Below, one piece after another: positions 44,913-52,703 of a stretch of DNA of 64,000 nucleotides (positions within the stretch are counted from its first letter, which is position 1; each line of letters begins with the position of its first letter). Origin of the DNA: Sulfurospirillum sp. UBA2217 (GTDB lineage: Bacteria > Campylobacterota > Campylobacteria > Campylobacterales > Sulfurospirillaceae); assembly GCA_002328495.1 (NCBI GenBank), contig DCUJ01000012.1, positions 233,258 through 297,257 on the forward strand, given 5' to 3'. Under the pieces are notes generated by a model, which saw nothing but the letters and a program-made list of their open reading frames with translations, had not been told where the DNA came from and ran no database searches. A program made the translations under genes and the position numbers.

Positions 44913-44950
44913 TTTCCATGCAGTTGGTTTAGATAAGTTGTCCTGCGGAA
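44913..44950 (+). repeat. 38-base hairpin repeat, copy 2
   Basis: TTTCCATGCAGTTGGTTTAG to CCTGCGGAA: TTTCC pairs with GGAAA and GCAG with CTGC across an AT bulge. It ends just before the phosphoesterase stop at 44956 on the other strand, so it might serve as that gene's terminator. Confidence 0.7.
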
Positions 44951-44955
44951 ACCCA

Positions 44956-45831
44956 CTATTTTTTAATCACAAACTCCCGTGTAAAAATTCTCACCTTTGG
45001 ATAGTACTGTAAATCACTGCGGTATCCTAATGTATTTGTGATAAATTTTCTATTGTGCCAAATATAGGTTTTACTGTCATGTGTATGGCCATAAATCCAG
45101 ACTTTTGCTGTGGTTTGAATGGCAAGCTCTTCCCCGTCAAAGCAAAAAAACGATGTCGCAATATCTTTGGCATATTGAGCCAACTGAAATTTCATTTCAA
45201 TGCTAGGGTTGTAGTGACTGACCATCACATCACAGGATTGATGAACAGCTTTTAATTTGGCATATTCTTCCTCAAAAAGTTCATCAAATCTTCTAAAGCG
45301 TGTGTATTTTGAATCTTGAATCAGCATAGGCCAATTGGCTTGTAAGTAAGCATCCACATTCGCATAATGTTTGGCTTCACTTATTTTTACAAGATTAGGA
45401 TATTTTTTGGCATAAGCACTATGGTACCAACCCATAGCGCCACCAAACTTCACTCCTTCAATCTCAGCAATTGTGCCATCAAGCACAATCATGTCAGCGT
45501 CTTGGTAGCACTTTTTAGAATCTATCGCTTTTTCTCTTCCATCTTTGTAGTGCTGATCGATGATGTCTGCTACATAGTAATCGTGATTTCCCAAAGTGAG
45601 AATAATCTCCTTGTAAAACTCTTCTTTGAGAATTTTGAGGATATGAATATTCTGTGCAATGCTATGTCCAATATCACCAGCCAAGATAAGATACTCTCCT
45701 TTAGGTTTAAGACTCTTCCAAAACGAAACAACTTGTTCTTTTTTAGGAAAACTTTTAGGGTCCCTCTCGCCCATATAGGGATACCCAAACCAACTATCAA
45801 AATGGGTATCGCTTAGTATGTCAATGAACAT
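44956..45831 (-). CDS. Calcineurin-like metallophosphoesterase (paralogue A)
   Basis: The 291-residue protein has the full metal-site set: DILSDTHFDSW (about 4-14), LAGDIGHS (about 51), LGNHDYY (about 80), SHYNPSIE and IYGHTHDSKTY. It is a clear paralogue of the protein at 51736-52611: long blocks such as HILKILKEEFYKEIILTLGN are identical. The substrate is unknown; the fold covers nucleases, nucleotidases and protein phosphatases. Last gene of the minus-strand cluster. Confidence 0.88.
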   Translation of the reverse strand: MFIDILSDTHFDSWFGYPYMGERDPKSFPKKEQVVSFWKSLKPKGEYLILAGDIGHSIAQNIHILKILKEEFYKEIILTLGNHDYYVADIIDQHYKDGREKAIDSKKCYQDADMIVLDGTIAEIEGVKFGGAMGWYHSAYAKKYPNLVKISEAKHYANVDAYLQANWPMLIQDSKYTRFRRFDELFEEEYAKLKAVHQSCDVMVSHYNPSIEMKFQLAQYAKDIATSFFCFDGEELAIQTTAKVWIYGHTHDSKTYIWHNRKFITNTLGYRSDLQYYPKVRIFTREFVIKK

Positions 45832-45834
45832 AGG

Positions 45835-46443
45835 TTATCCTAACAAAAGAGGTTTAAAATCAAGATGTTCCACGCTGATATTGATACACCGTGGATCAGG
45901 AGAGATTTTAGAGTGAATATGCCCATGGTAATTCACACAACAATTGCATAGGCTAAACACAGCCTCTAAAACTTCTTTCATCTGCAAGACTTCTGCACTT
46001 CTATCGTATGGGTCTTCATAAAAAGCAGGATAATGAGAAAAGAGTACTGGTCCATTTTTACCCTGCTCTACCAAGCATACACATTTGTTTAAAAGCTCTT
46101 TAGAAAAGCGGTTTTCAATTTTTTGCATGATTTTGGCGCTATATGGTAATTCGATCTCAATACTTTCAATAATGCGTACAAATCCAAGTCCACGCAAAGC
46201 ATTTTTTCCTTTTTTAAAATCGTGGTTGCCTTTTAAAAGAGTAATTTTGCCATTGAGTCTTTTGATGAAGTCCCATCCATTAGCTTTAAATGCAAAATCT
46301 CCTAAATGGAGTACTTCATCATTTGGACATACAACCTCATTCCAAAGTTCAATTAATTGCTCATCACAATAGCCTTGGCGAATGGGCTCGTAATTTTTAA
46401 TGTTCTCATGCCCAAAATGGGTATCTGAAATAATAAAGCGCAT
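45835..46443 (-). CDS. Metallophosphoesterase (small, YfcE/MJ-type)
   Basis: The 202-residue protein carries FIISDTHFGHENI (about 3-15), LHLGDFAFK (about 46), LLKGNHDFKK (about 70), LFSHYPAF and NYHGHIHSK. This set (DTHFGH, GNHD, HGHIH) is typical of small phage- and plasmid-borne phosphoesterases. It ends three bases before the next gene. Upstream, 154 bases without a gene hold a TTTACATGTAAA copy (46455-46466) and nothing else I can assign. Confidence 0.87.
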   Translation of the reverse strand: MRFIISDTHFGHENIKNYEPIRQGYCDEQLIELWNEVVCPNDEVLHLGDFAFKANGWDFIKRLNGKITLLKGNHDFKKGKNALRGLGFVRIIESIEIELPYSAKIMQKIENRFSKELLNKCVCLVEQGKNGPVLFSHYPAFYEDPYDRSAEVLQMKEVLEAVFSLCNCCVNYHGHIHSKISPDPRCINISVEHLDFKPLLLG

Positions 46444-46597
46444 CTGCTTCCTTTTTTACATGTAAAGAGGCGCATCCCTCTCTGCAGACCTTCTGTACTC
46501 TCACTATCTTGCCATACCAAGCAGATTACAAGAAGCAATCCTCTCGCGACAAAGCACTGACACCGTTAGCGTAGGGTTTTCCCCTCATGAAAAAGTC

Positions 46598-47011
46598 TTA
46601 TAAAAACGATGAGAGATGCGTTATATATGTTTTTGAAAATCCATAGTGTTTGCAATCGGCAATAATTGTCTCCAAGTAGTCTTTTACGCCTTTTCCTTTG
46701 GAATTGTTGCTGGCAATATAGACCAAACACTCCTTGGATATGTCTTCTTGTGACACCATTAGATGCGCTTTAATATACCACCCACCCTTTACTCCCTCAA
46801 AGAGGTCTAAAAAGGCTTCATCCTCCTGTGTGAGTTCCCAGATTACTCCGTAAACACTATTTCCTTGACATGCTTCAATTGAGGCGACCCCTCTGGTGTT
46901 GCATAAGAATGCAAAATTTTCAAGTACTCCTATGCCTACAAATGTTGCATTGGGGCAACGGATTTCTAGATTTTCGATGTTTAGATTAGCGCCATACGCA
47001 AAATAGAGCAT
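46598..47011 (-). CDS. Gamma-glutamylcyclotransferase-like (AIG2) protein
   Basis: The 137-residue protein starts LYFAYGANLNIENLEIRCPN, the nucleotide-like binding loop of the GGCT fold, and has the proton-acceptor Glu in LDLFEGVKGGWY (about 74). Members cleave gamma-glutamyl amides, releasing 5-oxoproline; many bacterial homologues have unknown substrates. It lies one base from the HTH protein upstream, so they are probably coupled. Confidence 0.82.
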   Translation of the reverse strand: MLYFAYGANLNIENLEIRCPNATFVGIGVLENFAFLCNTRGVASIEACQGNSVYGVIWELTQEDEAFLDLFEGVKGGWYIKAHLMVSQEDISKECLVYIASNNSKGKGVKDYLETIIADCKHYGFSKTYITHLSSFL

Positions 47012-47012
47012 T

Positions 47013-47504
47013 TTAATTGCTTCCTGTCATTTTGTATTGGTTAAATCTTTGCATATCTACGCCACTTAATAAACCATAATACCGTGCTAGACCATCACCC
47101 GAATCTTGAGTTCTTTCATGGTATAGCCCAACTCTTTTTTTAAGAGTAAAAGATAATTTCATTGGTTTTTTGGTGAGAAAAGAATAGAGATACGCACTTC
47201 TAGCTCTTGCCCCTTTTGATAAATGCGAATCCTTAGCCATTTGTTTTAAAATATCTGCACTTTCACCCGAAGTAAGGTATTTAAAAAGCTCTGCTTCAAA
47301 ATCTCTATACGAAGTAAAATACTCTTGATTTTCAAGCAAGGCTATGAGATGTTGATTATCTTTTTGTATTAGTAGATTTTGCACTACATGATAGTCTAAT
47401 CGTTCCAACAGCACATAAAGATTTTCTCTATTTTTCTTATCTTTCCACGTTTGGAGTGTTCGTATAGAAATACCCAATAGCTTTGACATTTGTACTTGTG
47501 TCAT
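47013..47504 (-). CDS. HTH-containing hypothetical protein
   Basis: Of 163 residues the first 40 form an XRE-like helix-turn-helix (VQMSKLLGISIRTLQTWKDK); the rest is helical and basic (SKGARARSAYLYSFLTKKPM). The beginning MTQVQ is short for an HTH, so part of helix 1 may be lost, but no better start exists. It could regulate the cluster or bind the ring of phosphoesterases. Family unknown. Confidence 0.65.
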   Translation of the reverse strand: MTQVQMSKLLGISIRTLQTWKDKKNRENLYVLLERLDYHVVQNLLIQKDNQHLIALLENQEYFTSYRDFEAELFKYLTSGESADILKQMAKDSHLSKGARARSAYLYSFLTKKPMKLSFTLKKRVGLYHERTQDSGDGLARYYGLLSGVDMQRFNQYKMTGSN

Positions 47505-47530
47505 GGATTATTCCTTCTGCTGAACATTTT

Positions 47531-48238
47531 TTATCCAATATTCTCTTGTAAAAATACGCGCTTACTCGGCCATTCCAGTGCACACAATTTTCCCTCATAA
47601 ACACAGCCTGTATCAATGGCAGCGTAATTATCTGTGATAAGAGGCAAAGCACTCTCTTGTATATCGTGTCCAAAAACATTAAAGATCGAATAGTCCAAAT
47701 AATCCTTCGTGTGTTTATCTTTAAGGCGCTCCCAGGCAAAGGCTTGCTTCATGTCAGGATCTTCTCTTTCCTTCCAGAATGGTAATCCAAACCCATGCGT
47801 CACAAAAAGGCTTTTACCGTTTTCATCGGGGATATCAAACTCCAAATAACTAGGCAATTGCTTCATCCACTCTAAATGAGGACGCAGCATCTCTCCACTT
47901 TTTCCATTGTAACTACGATCAGTCATATCACCACCATTGCGTTGCCAAAATGCCATATTTTGCAATGTGTTGTTACCATATATTTGCCCTTGCATTGAAG
48001 CCTCAAAGGCATCTAGCATCATCTGTTCATGATTGCCTATGACACAAGGGTAACCGCCCTCTTTGACAAATTCCACTACAAGAGCAGAATATTTACCTCT
48101 ATCGATTAAATCTCCTACAAACACTAAACGAGATTTAGCCTTTTGTGGCAATTGTTCAATTAGGGCATGTAAGGATTTGGCACATCCGTGAACATCACTG
48201 ATAATATATAAAGGCTCTTCTTTTTTAGAAAAAAACAT
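47531..48238 (-). CDS. PPP-type serine/threonine (or bis-nucleoside) phosphatase, copy 1
   Basis: The 235-residue phosphatase has the PPP signatures YIISDVHGC (about 11-19), FVGDLIDRGKYS (about 40-51), IGNHEQMML (about 67), FVTHGFGLPFW and FGHDIQE. These match PrpA/PrpB and ApaH-like enzymes. It shares long stretches (SLFVTHGFGLPFWK, YAAIDTGCVY) with the gene just upstream, so the two arose by tandem duplication. Confidence 0.87.
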   Translation of the reverse strand: MFFSKKEEPLYIISDVHGCAKSLHALIEQLPQKAKSRLVFVGDLIDRGKYSALVVEFVKEGGYPCVIGNHEQMMLDAFEASMQGQIYGNNTLQNMAFWQRNGGDMTDRSYNGKSGEMLRPHLEWMKQLPSYLEFDIPDENGKSLFVTHGFGLPFWKEREDPDMKQAFAWERLKDKHTKDYLDYSIFNVFGHDIQESALPLITDNYAAIDTGCVYEGKLCALEWPSKRVFLQENIG

Positions 48239-48241
48239 TGT

Positions 48242-48997
48242 CTATCCTTGATAAGGTACTTGATAAATCATTTTACTAGGCCACTCTAGGGCACTTAAAT
48301 ACATGACTTCACTCTTAGGCAATCGCCCATAAACACAACCGGTATCAATGGCTGCATAGCTTTCCGTAATGACAACATTATCCACAACATCGTGTCCAAA
48401 GATATTAAAGACTGGATAGTCCATATAACCCTCTTCATAGGCATAGTGTTCTCTTACCTTTAAGGTATCAACCCTTTTTTTTAAACGATTATTGCGAAGC
48501 TTGCTTGCCGTCACTTTTTTATCCCTCGCCTTCCAAAACGGTAATCCAAATCCGTGTGTTATAAAGAGGGTTTTACCGTTTTCATCGGGGATATCAAACT
48601 CCAAATAACGTGGTAAGTTCTTCATCCATACTAAATGCTCACTCATCTTTCCTGCATTGGGGCGAAAGTAGCTGCTAATCGTATTTCTGCCACCATTAAG
48701 TTTCCAAAGCCTCTTGGTGGAGTAGGTATCCGCAATCCCCTCTGCTTCTTCATAACGGTGAGCTTGTACCATTACCGCCTCGTGGTTGCCCAACACGCAA
48801 TCATAATTTCCGTTTTTAACAAACTCTATCACCTGAGCTGAATACTTACCACGATCCACCAAATCACCCACAAAGACAAGGTGGGATTTCTGTTTGTTGG
48901 GAAGCATGTCGATTAAAGCCATTAAGCTTTTATAACACCCGTGAACATCGCCAATAATATATAATCTGTCGGTATATTCTTGGTTAAGATTCATCAT
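48242..48997 (-). CDS. PPP-type serine/threonine phosphatase, copy 2
   Basis: This tandem paralogue of the preceding phosphatase has YIIGDVHGCYKSL, FVGDLVDRGKYSAQV, LGNHEAVMVQ and FITHGFGLPFWK. An insertion rich in Lys/Arg (KVTASKLRNNRLKKRVDTLK) distinguishes it. The start is placed at 48997, just after the stop of the ATPase gene (48999); a longer frame to 49069 would overlap that gene. The alternative ATG 48994 is equally possible. Confidence 0.85.
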   Translation of the reverse strand: MMNLNQEYTDRLYIIGDVHGCYKSLMALIDMLPNKQKSHLVFVGDLVDRGKYSAQVIEFVKNGNYDCVLGNHEAVMVQAHRYEEAEGIADTYSTKRLWKLNGGRNTISSYFRPNAGKMSEHLVWMKNLPRYLEFDIPDENGKTLFITHGFGLPFWKARDKKVTASKLRNNRLKKRVDTLKVREHYAYEEGYMDYPVFNIFGHDVVDNVVITESYAAIDTGCVYGRLPKSEVMYLSALEWPSKMIYQVPYQG

Positions 48998-48998
48998 A

Positions 48999-50861
48999 TC
49001 AACCTGCATCCGGTAGGTTGATATAATCACTATCTGCTTGTGGCACACTATTTTTTTCATATTTTGCAATGTTTACAAGACAATCAAATGGTATTTCATT
49101 CGGGTCTGTTCTAATAGACAATTTTGTATCCCTATGTGTTGAGGAAATATAAGTAATCAATCGCTTATATAACCCATATTCTTCATCAGTTTCAGGTTTG
49201 ACATTTTTTATTATGTCTACAATATCCGAGGATGCTTTTATAAATTCAATATTAATCACTTCATCGTTCATATTTTTCAAACAAAGTTTAATTGTTTGAA
49301 GATCTGGGGTTCGTTCATATTTTTTGAATTTTTGAATCAATAATGACACAGCAGTTTCTAGCTGGTCCACTCTACTTATATCGTCAGAGGAAAGTGATTT
49401 TTTTCTTCTTTTTGAATTCCATGGAGAACAAAAATCATTAAAATTAAAATCTACCTCTTGATGTTCTACCGTACTACAAATTCTGACAATTATTTTATTT
49501 CCATGCATATTAATAAAATATGCTTGATCTCTAAAAAACAATTCGCTATCATTTTCCAAATACCCATCATTTTCTATGATTGTTGTATAAGTTTCAATAA
49601 GATTGAGCTTCTGTTGAAACTTCTTTTCAACTTCATTTTCTGTAATGCTATCTATAAAGATAGGGATTGCTCTACCTTTTTGGTTTTGTCTAGAAAAAAT
49701 TAAATATTGAAATGTATCAAAGTGTTTACATCGTTCATCTGCATTGTTCTTATAACTGATAGAATATGCAATGTTAACTAGAAGCTCTTCCGTTGTTGCT
49801 TCGCCTAATTGCCTAAATAACAATAACTCATCTTGTACTGCCATAATATACTCAAATGAACTTTCCCTACATACTGAAACCTCTGGTAATGTTTCAGTTG
49901 TAATAATCTTATGAGCTTCATCAATAAAAATACTCACTGGTTCAACATTATTTTTACCTGCTCGTTTTTTTAAAGTACCAAATAGACGGGAGTTAATAAT
50001 TTTTGTTGCTAATGTTCCTATATTCTCACTCGTAATCATAACAATTTTGTTTTGAATCAATTCTCCTATTTTTTCTGCTTTTTGATCATTTAAGAAAGAA
50101 ACTCTAGCTATATCTTTTATTGTATTATTAAGAGTGTTCATGACAGCTTTATTACCACTATCACTATCTTCCTCCTTAATAGATGTATATACCTCTAATT
50201 CATGCATATATTGTGTTAACTTTTTATCAAACTGCATCAATATTTTCTTTTCTTTTCCAATATTTTCACCAATATAAGCTGACTTAATTGTGTGTGAAGC
50301 ATAATGTATGAGATCAACAAGTTGAATGAGATTATTAACTTTTAGGCACTCATAAACCATAGAAAATGTTGGGCTATATGCAAAGCTTTTAGAAATTTTG
50401 AGTTTTAAGGTCTCAGTATTTTCTGTATATAGATACAACTCATGTAATTCTAATAATGAAAAATAAAGAGATTTAAACAGTGCTCTAGAAGACATATCCC
50501 AATAATCACTTCTTATACCAGATACTCCCAATAATCCATCTATCTCTTTTTCGCTCATACCTTCTAATATGTTAATACTTTTCCCCCATAATGTTCCAAT
50601 TTCGATGATGTCATCTAATTTTCCAAGTCGATTTGCAATCGCTTTTACTTTTAGATGCATATTGCCTTTATAATCGAATACTATAACGGTGTGTCCAATA
50701 GAAATTCTATTTTCAATATTGGGCAAGATGAAAGAACTCGTTTTACCGCTACCTGTTTGCCCATAACAAATTGCATTGGTAAAAGTAGCAGGCACTAAAA
50801 CCATATTGTTACCTTCACTCACATTGTCAACAAATCCAACTCTCATCTTGATTCCTTTCAT
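48999..50861 (-). CDS. TraG/VirD4-like P-loop ATPase
   Basis: The 620-residue protein has Walker A YGQTGSGKTSSFILP (about 33-47), VIVFDYKGNMHLKV (about 59) as in type IV coupling proteins and HerA, and Walker B IFIDEAHKI (about 308), then a helical C-terminal domain. It lacks N-terminal membrane helices and there are no other conjugation genes nearby, so it is unlikely to serve a conjugation pore. A DNA-pumping role in defence is one inference; the phosphoesterase neighbours are its only context. Confidence 0.75.
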   Translation of the reverse strand: MKGIKMRVGFVDNVSEGNNMVLVPATFTNAICYGQTGSGKTSSFILPNIENRISIGHTVIVFDYKGNMHLKVKAIANRLGKLDDIIEIGTLWGKSINILEGMSEKEIDGLLGVSGIRSDYWDMSSRALFKSLYFSLLELHELYLYTENTETLKLKISKSFAYSPTFSMVYECLKVNNLIQLVDLIHYASHTIKSAYIGENIGKEKKILMQFDKKLTQYMHELEVYTSIKEEDSDSGNKAVMNTLNNTIKDIARVSFLNDQKAEKIGELIQNKIVMITSENIGTLATKIINSRLFGTLKKRAGKNNVEPVSIFIDEAHKIITTETLPEVSVCRESSFEYIMAVQDELLLFRQLGEATTEELLVNIAYSISYKNNADERCKHFDTFQYLIFSRQNQKGRAIPIFIDSITENEVEKKFQQKLNLIETYTTIIENDGYLENDSELFFRDQAYFINMHGNKIIVRICSTVEHQEVDFNFNDFCSPWNSKRRKKSLSSDDISRVDQLETAVSLLIQKFKKYERTPDLQTIKLCLKNMNDEVINIEFIKASSDIVDIIKNVKPETDEEYGLYKRLITYISSTHRDTKLSIRTDPNEIPFDCLVNIAKYEKNSVPQADSDYINLPDAG

Positions 50862-50931
50862 TCCACCTCGAAGGTGTAAAAAATATACGGTTTCTTATTT
50901 TGACAAGATTACCACCAGTTTTTGGTGGTAA

Positions 50932-51276
50932 TCAAGCTCCTCTAAGTGCGTAAAGTGCTAGCATCTGCGCTATTTCATCACCTAATTTTCTCACATCAAT
51001 AACATACTCACAACTTAAGGCATCTATCCATAGACGCTCTTCTTTTGAAGAAGCATCCCATAAAAATTCTATATAGCATTTTTCTTGGTAAGCCTCTAAT
51101 AGCTCAAGAAAAGCATACAGTTCATTAGTCTGTTTTGGGACAGAACTTTGAATGCTCTGCGCTATGTCATGAGACCTTGCTTGGAAAATAAATGCTCCAC
51201 CACCACTATTAGTGTCTACAATAACTATTTTAACTAAGGGGCTTGATAGGGATAACAAAACGCACCTCCCCAACAA
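50932..51276 (-). CDS. Hypothetical protein
   Basis: The 114-residue soluble protein has the core VKIVIVDTNSGGGAFIFQAR, then a helical part with QTNELYAFLELLEAYQEKCY and a C-terminal DVRKLGDEIAQMLALYALRG. The only start codons are TTG (51276 and further in), all within the end of the upstream gene, and no ribosome site stands out, so the true start is uncertain. No family is recognised. Confidence 0.5.
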   Translation of the reverse strand: MLGRCVLLSLSSPLVKIVIVDTNSGGGAFIFQARSHDIAQSIQSSVPKQTNELYAFLELLEAYQEKCYIEFLWDASSKEERLWIDALSCEYVIDVRKLGDEIAQMLALYALRGA

Positions 51277-51724
51277 TACAAGAGCTACTATCTCTTATCA
51301 GGTTTCCCACAAAACGCTCCCTGGCTTCATAATAACTCATAGGAGGATTAAGAGAAATCTCCTCGTTATAACTCTCACCTGAATAACAGCCAATACGAAG
51401 CGTTGCATGTGTAAAGAGCTCATGCTGGTTTTGCCCACGAATCAAACAAATCAATCTTTTATCTTCTTCGCTCGCATAAATCATCTCTTCAGCTTTTGGA
51501 GCTTCTTCTAGGCGAAACACGTATTGTGAATTAGCCGTTTCAATATTTAAAAGTTTGCTCTCTTCATTATAGATATACGAAACCACCAAACTGGTATGAA
51601 AGTATTTTTCTGAGCTAAAATCACTCCAAACAGCCATTCTATTAACCTCTAAATTTCCCCAAACTTCTTTGGGAATCCATCCATCTAATCCTAAATTTGT
51701 GGTACTGACAAATTTTGCTCTCAT
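51230..51724 (-). CDS. Hypothetical protein
   Basis: Taken from ATG 51724 (AAGGACC nine bases upstream) the product has 164 residues of mainly beta-strand sequence: RAKFVSTTNLGLDGWIPKEV, SLVVSYIYNEESKLLNIETA. The end SCIVGEVRFVIPIKPLS overlaps the next gene. No signal or membrane segment. It lies 11 bases from the phosphoesterase gene upstream. No family recognised. Confidence 0.6.
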   Translation of the reverse strand: MRAKFVSTTNLGLDGWIPKEVWGNLEVNRMAVWSDFSSEKYFHTSLVVSYIYNEESKLLNIETANSQYVFRLEEAPKAEEMIYASEEDKRLICLIRGQNQHELFTHATLRIGCYSGESYNEEISLNPPMSYYEARERFVGNLIRDSSSCIVGEVRFVIPIKPLS

Positions 51725-51735
51725 AGTAAGGTCCT

Positions 51736-52611
51736 TTATTTTTTTTCGATTACAATTTCTTTGGTGATTACTGTGTTGGGTTTTGGCCACTCGTTGTAAT
51801 AACCTAAAGCATTCGTGATACACTCTTTGCCGTGCAAGGTGTATCGTATACTGTCATGGGTATGTCCATAAATCCAAAGATTCCCATGCATGTTTTTAAC
51901 CAGTTCTTCCCCATCAAAGCAAAAGAATGAGGTACTAGGATTTCTAGCCCACTGTTTTGTTTGGTGTTCAAATTCAATGCTAGGATTATAGTGACTGACC
52001 ATCACATCACAGGCTTGATGAACAGCTTTTAATTTGGCATATTCTTCCTCAAAGAGTTCATCAAAAAAGCTTAGTTTGGTATAGCGCTTGTCATTGATGC
52101 AATCGCTCCAAAGTTCTTGTAAAAATCCTTCTAATGAGGGATAATAATAAGAGGTTTGCATGGCTCCTAATCGTGCTTTATTCTTATTGGCATAGGCACT
52201 GTGATACCATCCCATAGCACCGCCAAACTTCACTCCTTCAATCTCTACTACTGACCCATCAAGTACAATCATTCCAGCTTCTTCATAACGAGCTTTAGCT
52301 GCAAATGCTTTTTCTTGACCATTTTGGTAGACGGTTTTATATTCACTATTGGCTACATAGTAATCATGATTTCCCAAAGTGAGGATAATCTCTTTGTAGA
52401 ACTCTTCTTTGAGAATTTTTAGGATATGCAGGTTCTGTGGGATACTGTGTCCAATATCACCTGCTAAGACGAGATAATCAGCTTTAGGTTTAAAGCGGCG
52501 CCACAAACTGATGACAGTCTCTTTATGTGGGGTGAGTTTTTTAGGTTCATCCATATGTGGGTAGCCAAGCCAGCTATCAAAATGGGTATCGCTTAAAATA
52601 TCTACAAGCAT
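51736..52611 (-). CDS. Calcineurin-like metallophosphoesterase (paralogue B)
   Basis: Starting at ATG 52611 (AGGAGG upstream, seven-base spacing) it has 291 residues: VDILSDTHFDSWLGYP, LAGDIGHSIPQN, LTLGNHDYYVAN, SHYNPSIEFEHQ, IYGHTHDSIRY. It is about the same length as paralogue A and closely alike, implying duplication within the cluster. It is the first structural gene after the WYL regulator. Confidence 0.88.
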   Translation of the reverse strand: MLVDILSDTHFDSWLGYPHMDEPKKLTPHKETVISLWRRFKPKADYLVLAGDIGHSIPQNLHILKILKEEFYKEIILTLGNHDYYVANSEYKTVYQNGQEKAFAAKARYEEAGMIVLDGSVVEIEGVKFGGAMGWYHSAYANKNKARLGAMQTSYYYPSLEGFLQELWSDCINDKRYTKLSFFDELFEEEYAKLKAVHQACDVMVSHYNPSIEFEHQTKQWARNPSTSFFCFDGEELVKNMHGNLWIYGHTHDSIRYTLHGKECITNALGYYNEWPKPNTVITKEIVIEKK

Positions 52612-52703
52612 GAATTCCTCCTGATACCTAATGTCCTTTTGAGGCAAAAAGTAATTATGAAAGAATTATGACAGAGATGATGGACACCATTGCGTCCATC
52701 TTG

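Noticed and set aside
44817..44950. CRISPR array of two repeats
   Set aside because: Only two copies, five mismatches in 38 bases, a spacer of 58 bases that itself folds, and no cas genes in the window.
44708..44955. Type III (ToxIN-like) RNA antitoxin
   Set aside because: Those repeats are directly tandem and precede a toxin gene on the same strand; here the copies are apart and the adjacent gene is a phosphoesterase on the opposite strand.
44662..44955. Right end of the Tn7-like element
   Set aside because: No inverse of TGTCGTATTTAAG and no GAAAC duplication followed by dprA sequence was found here.
48999..50861. Conjugation system
   Set aside because: The TraG-like ATPase has no membrane anchor and no relaxase, pilus or mating-pore genes lie nearby.
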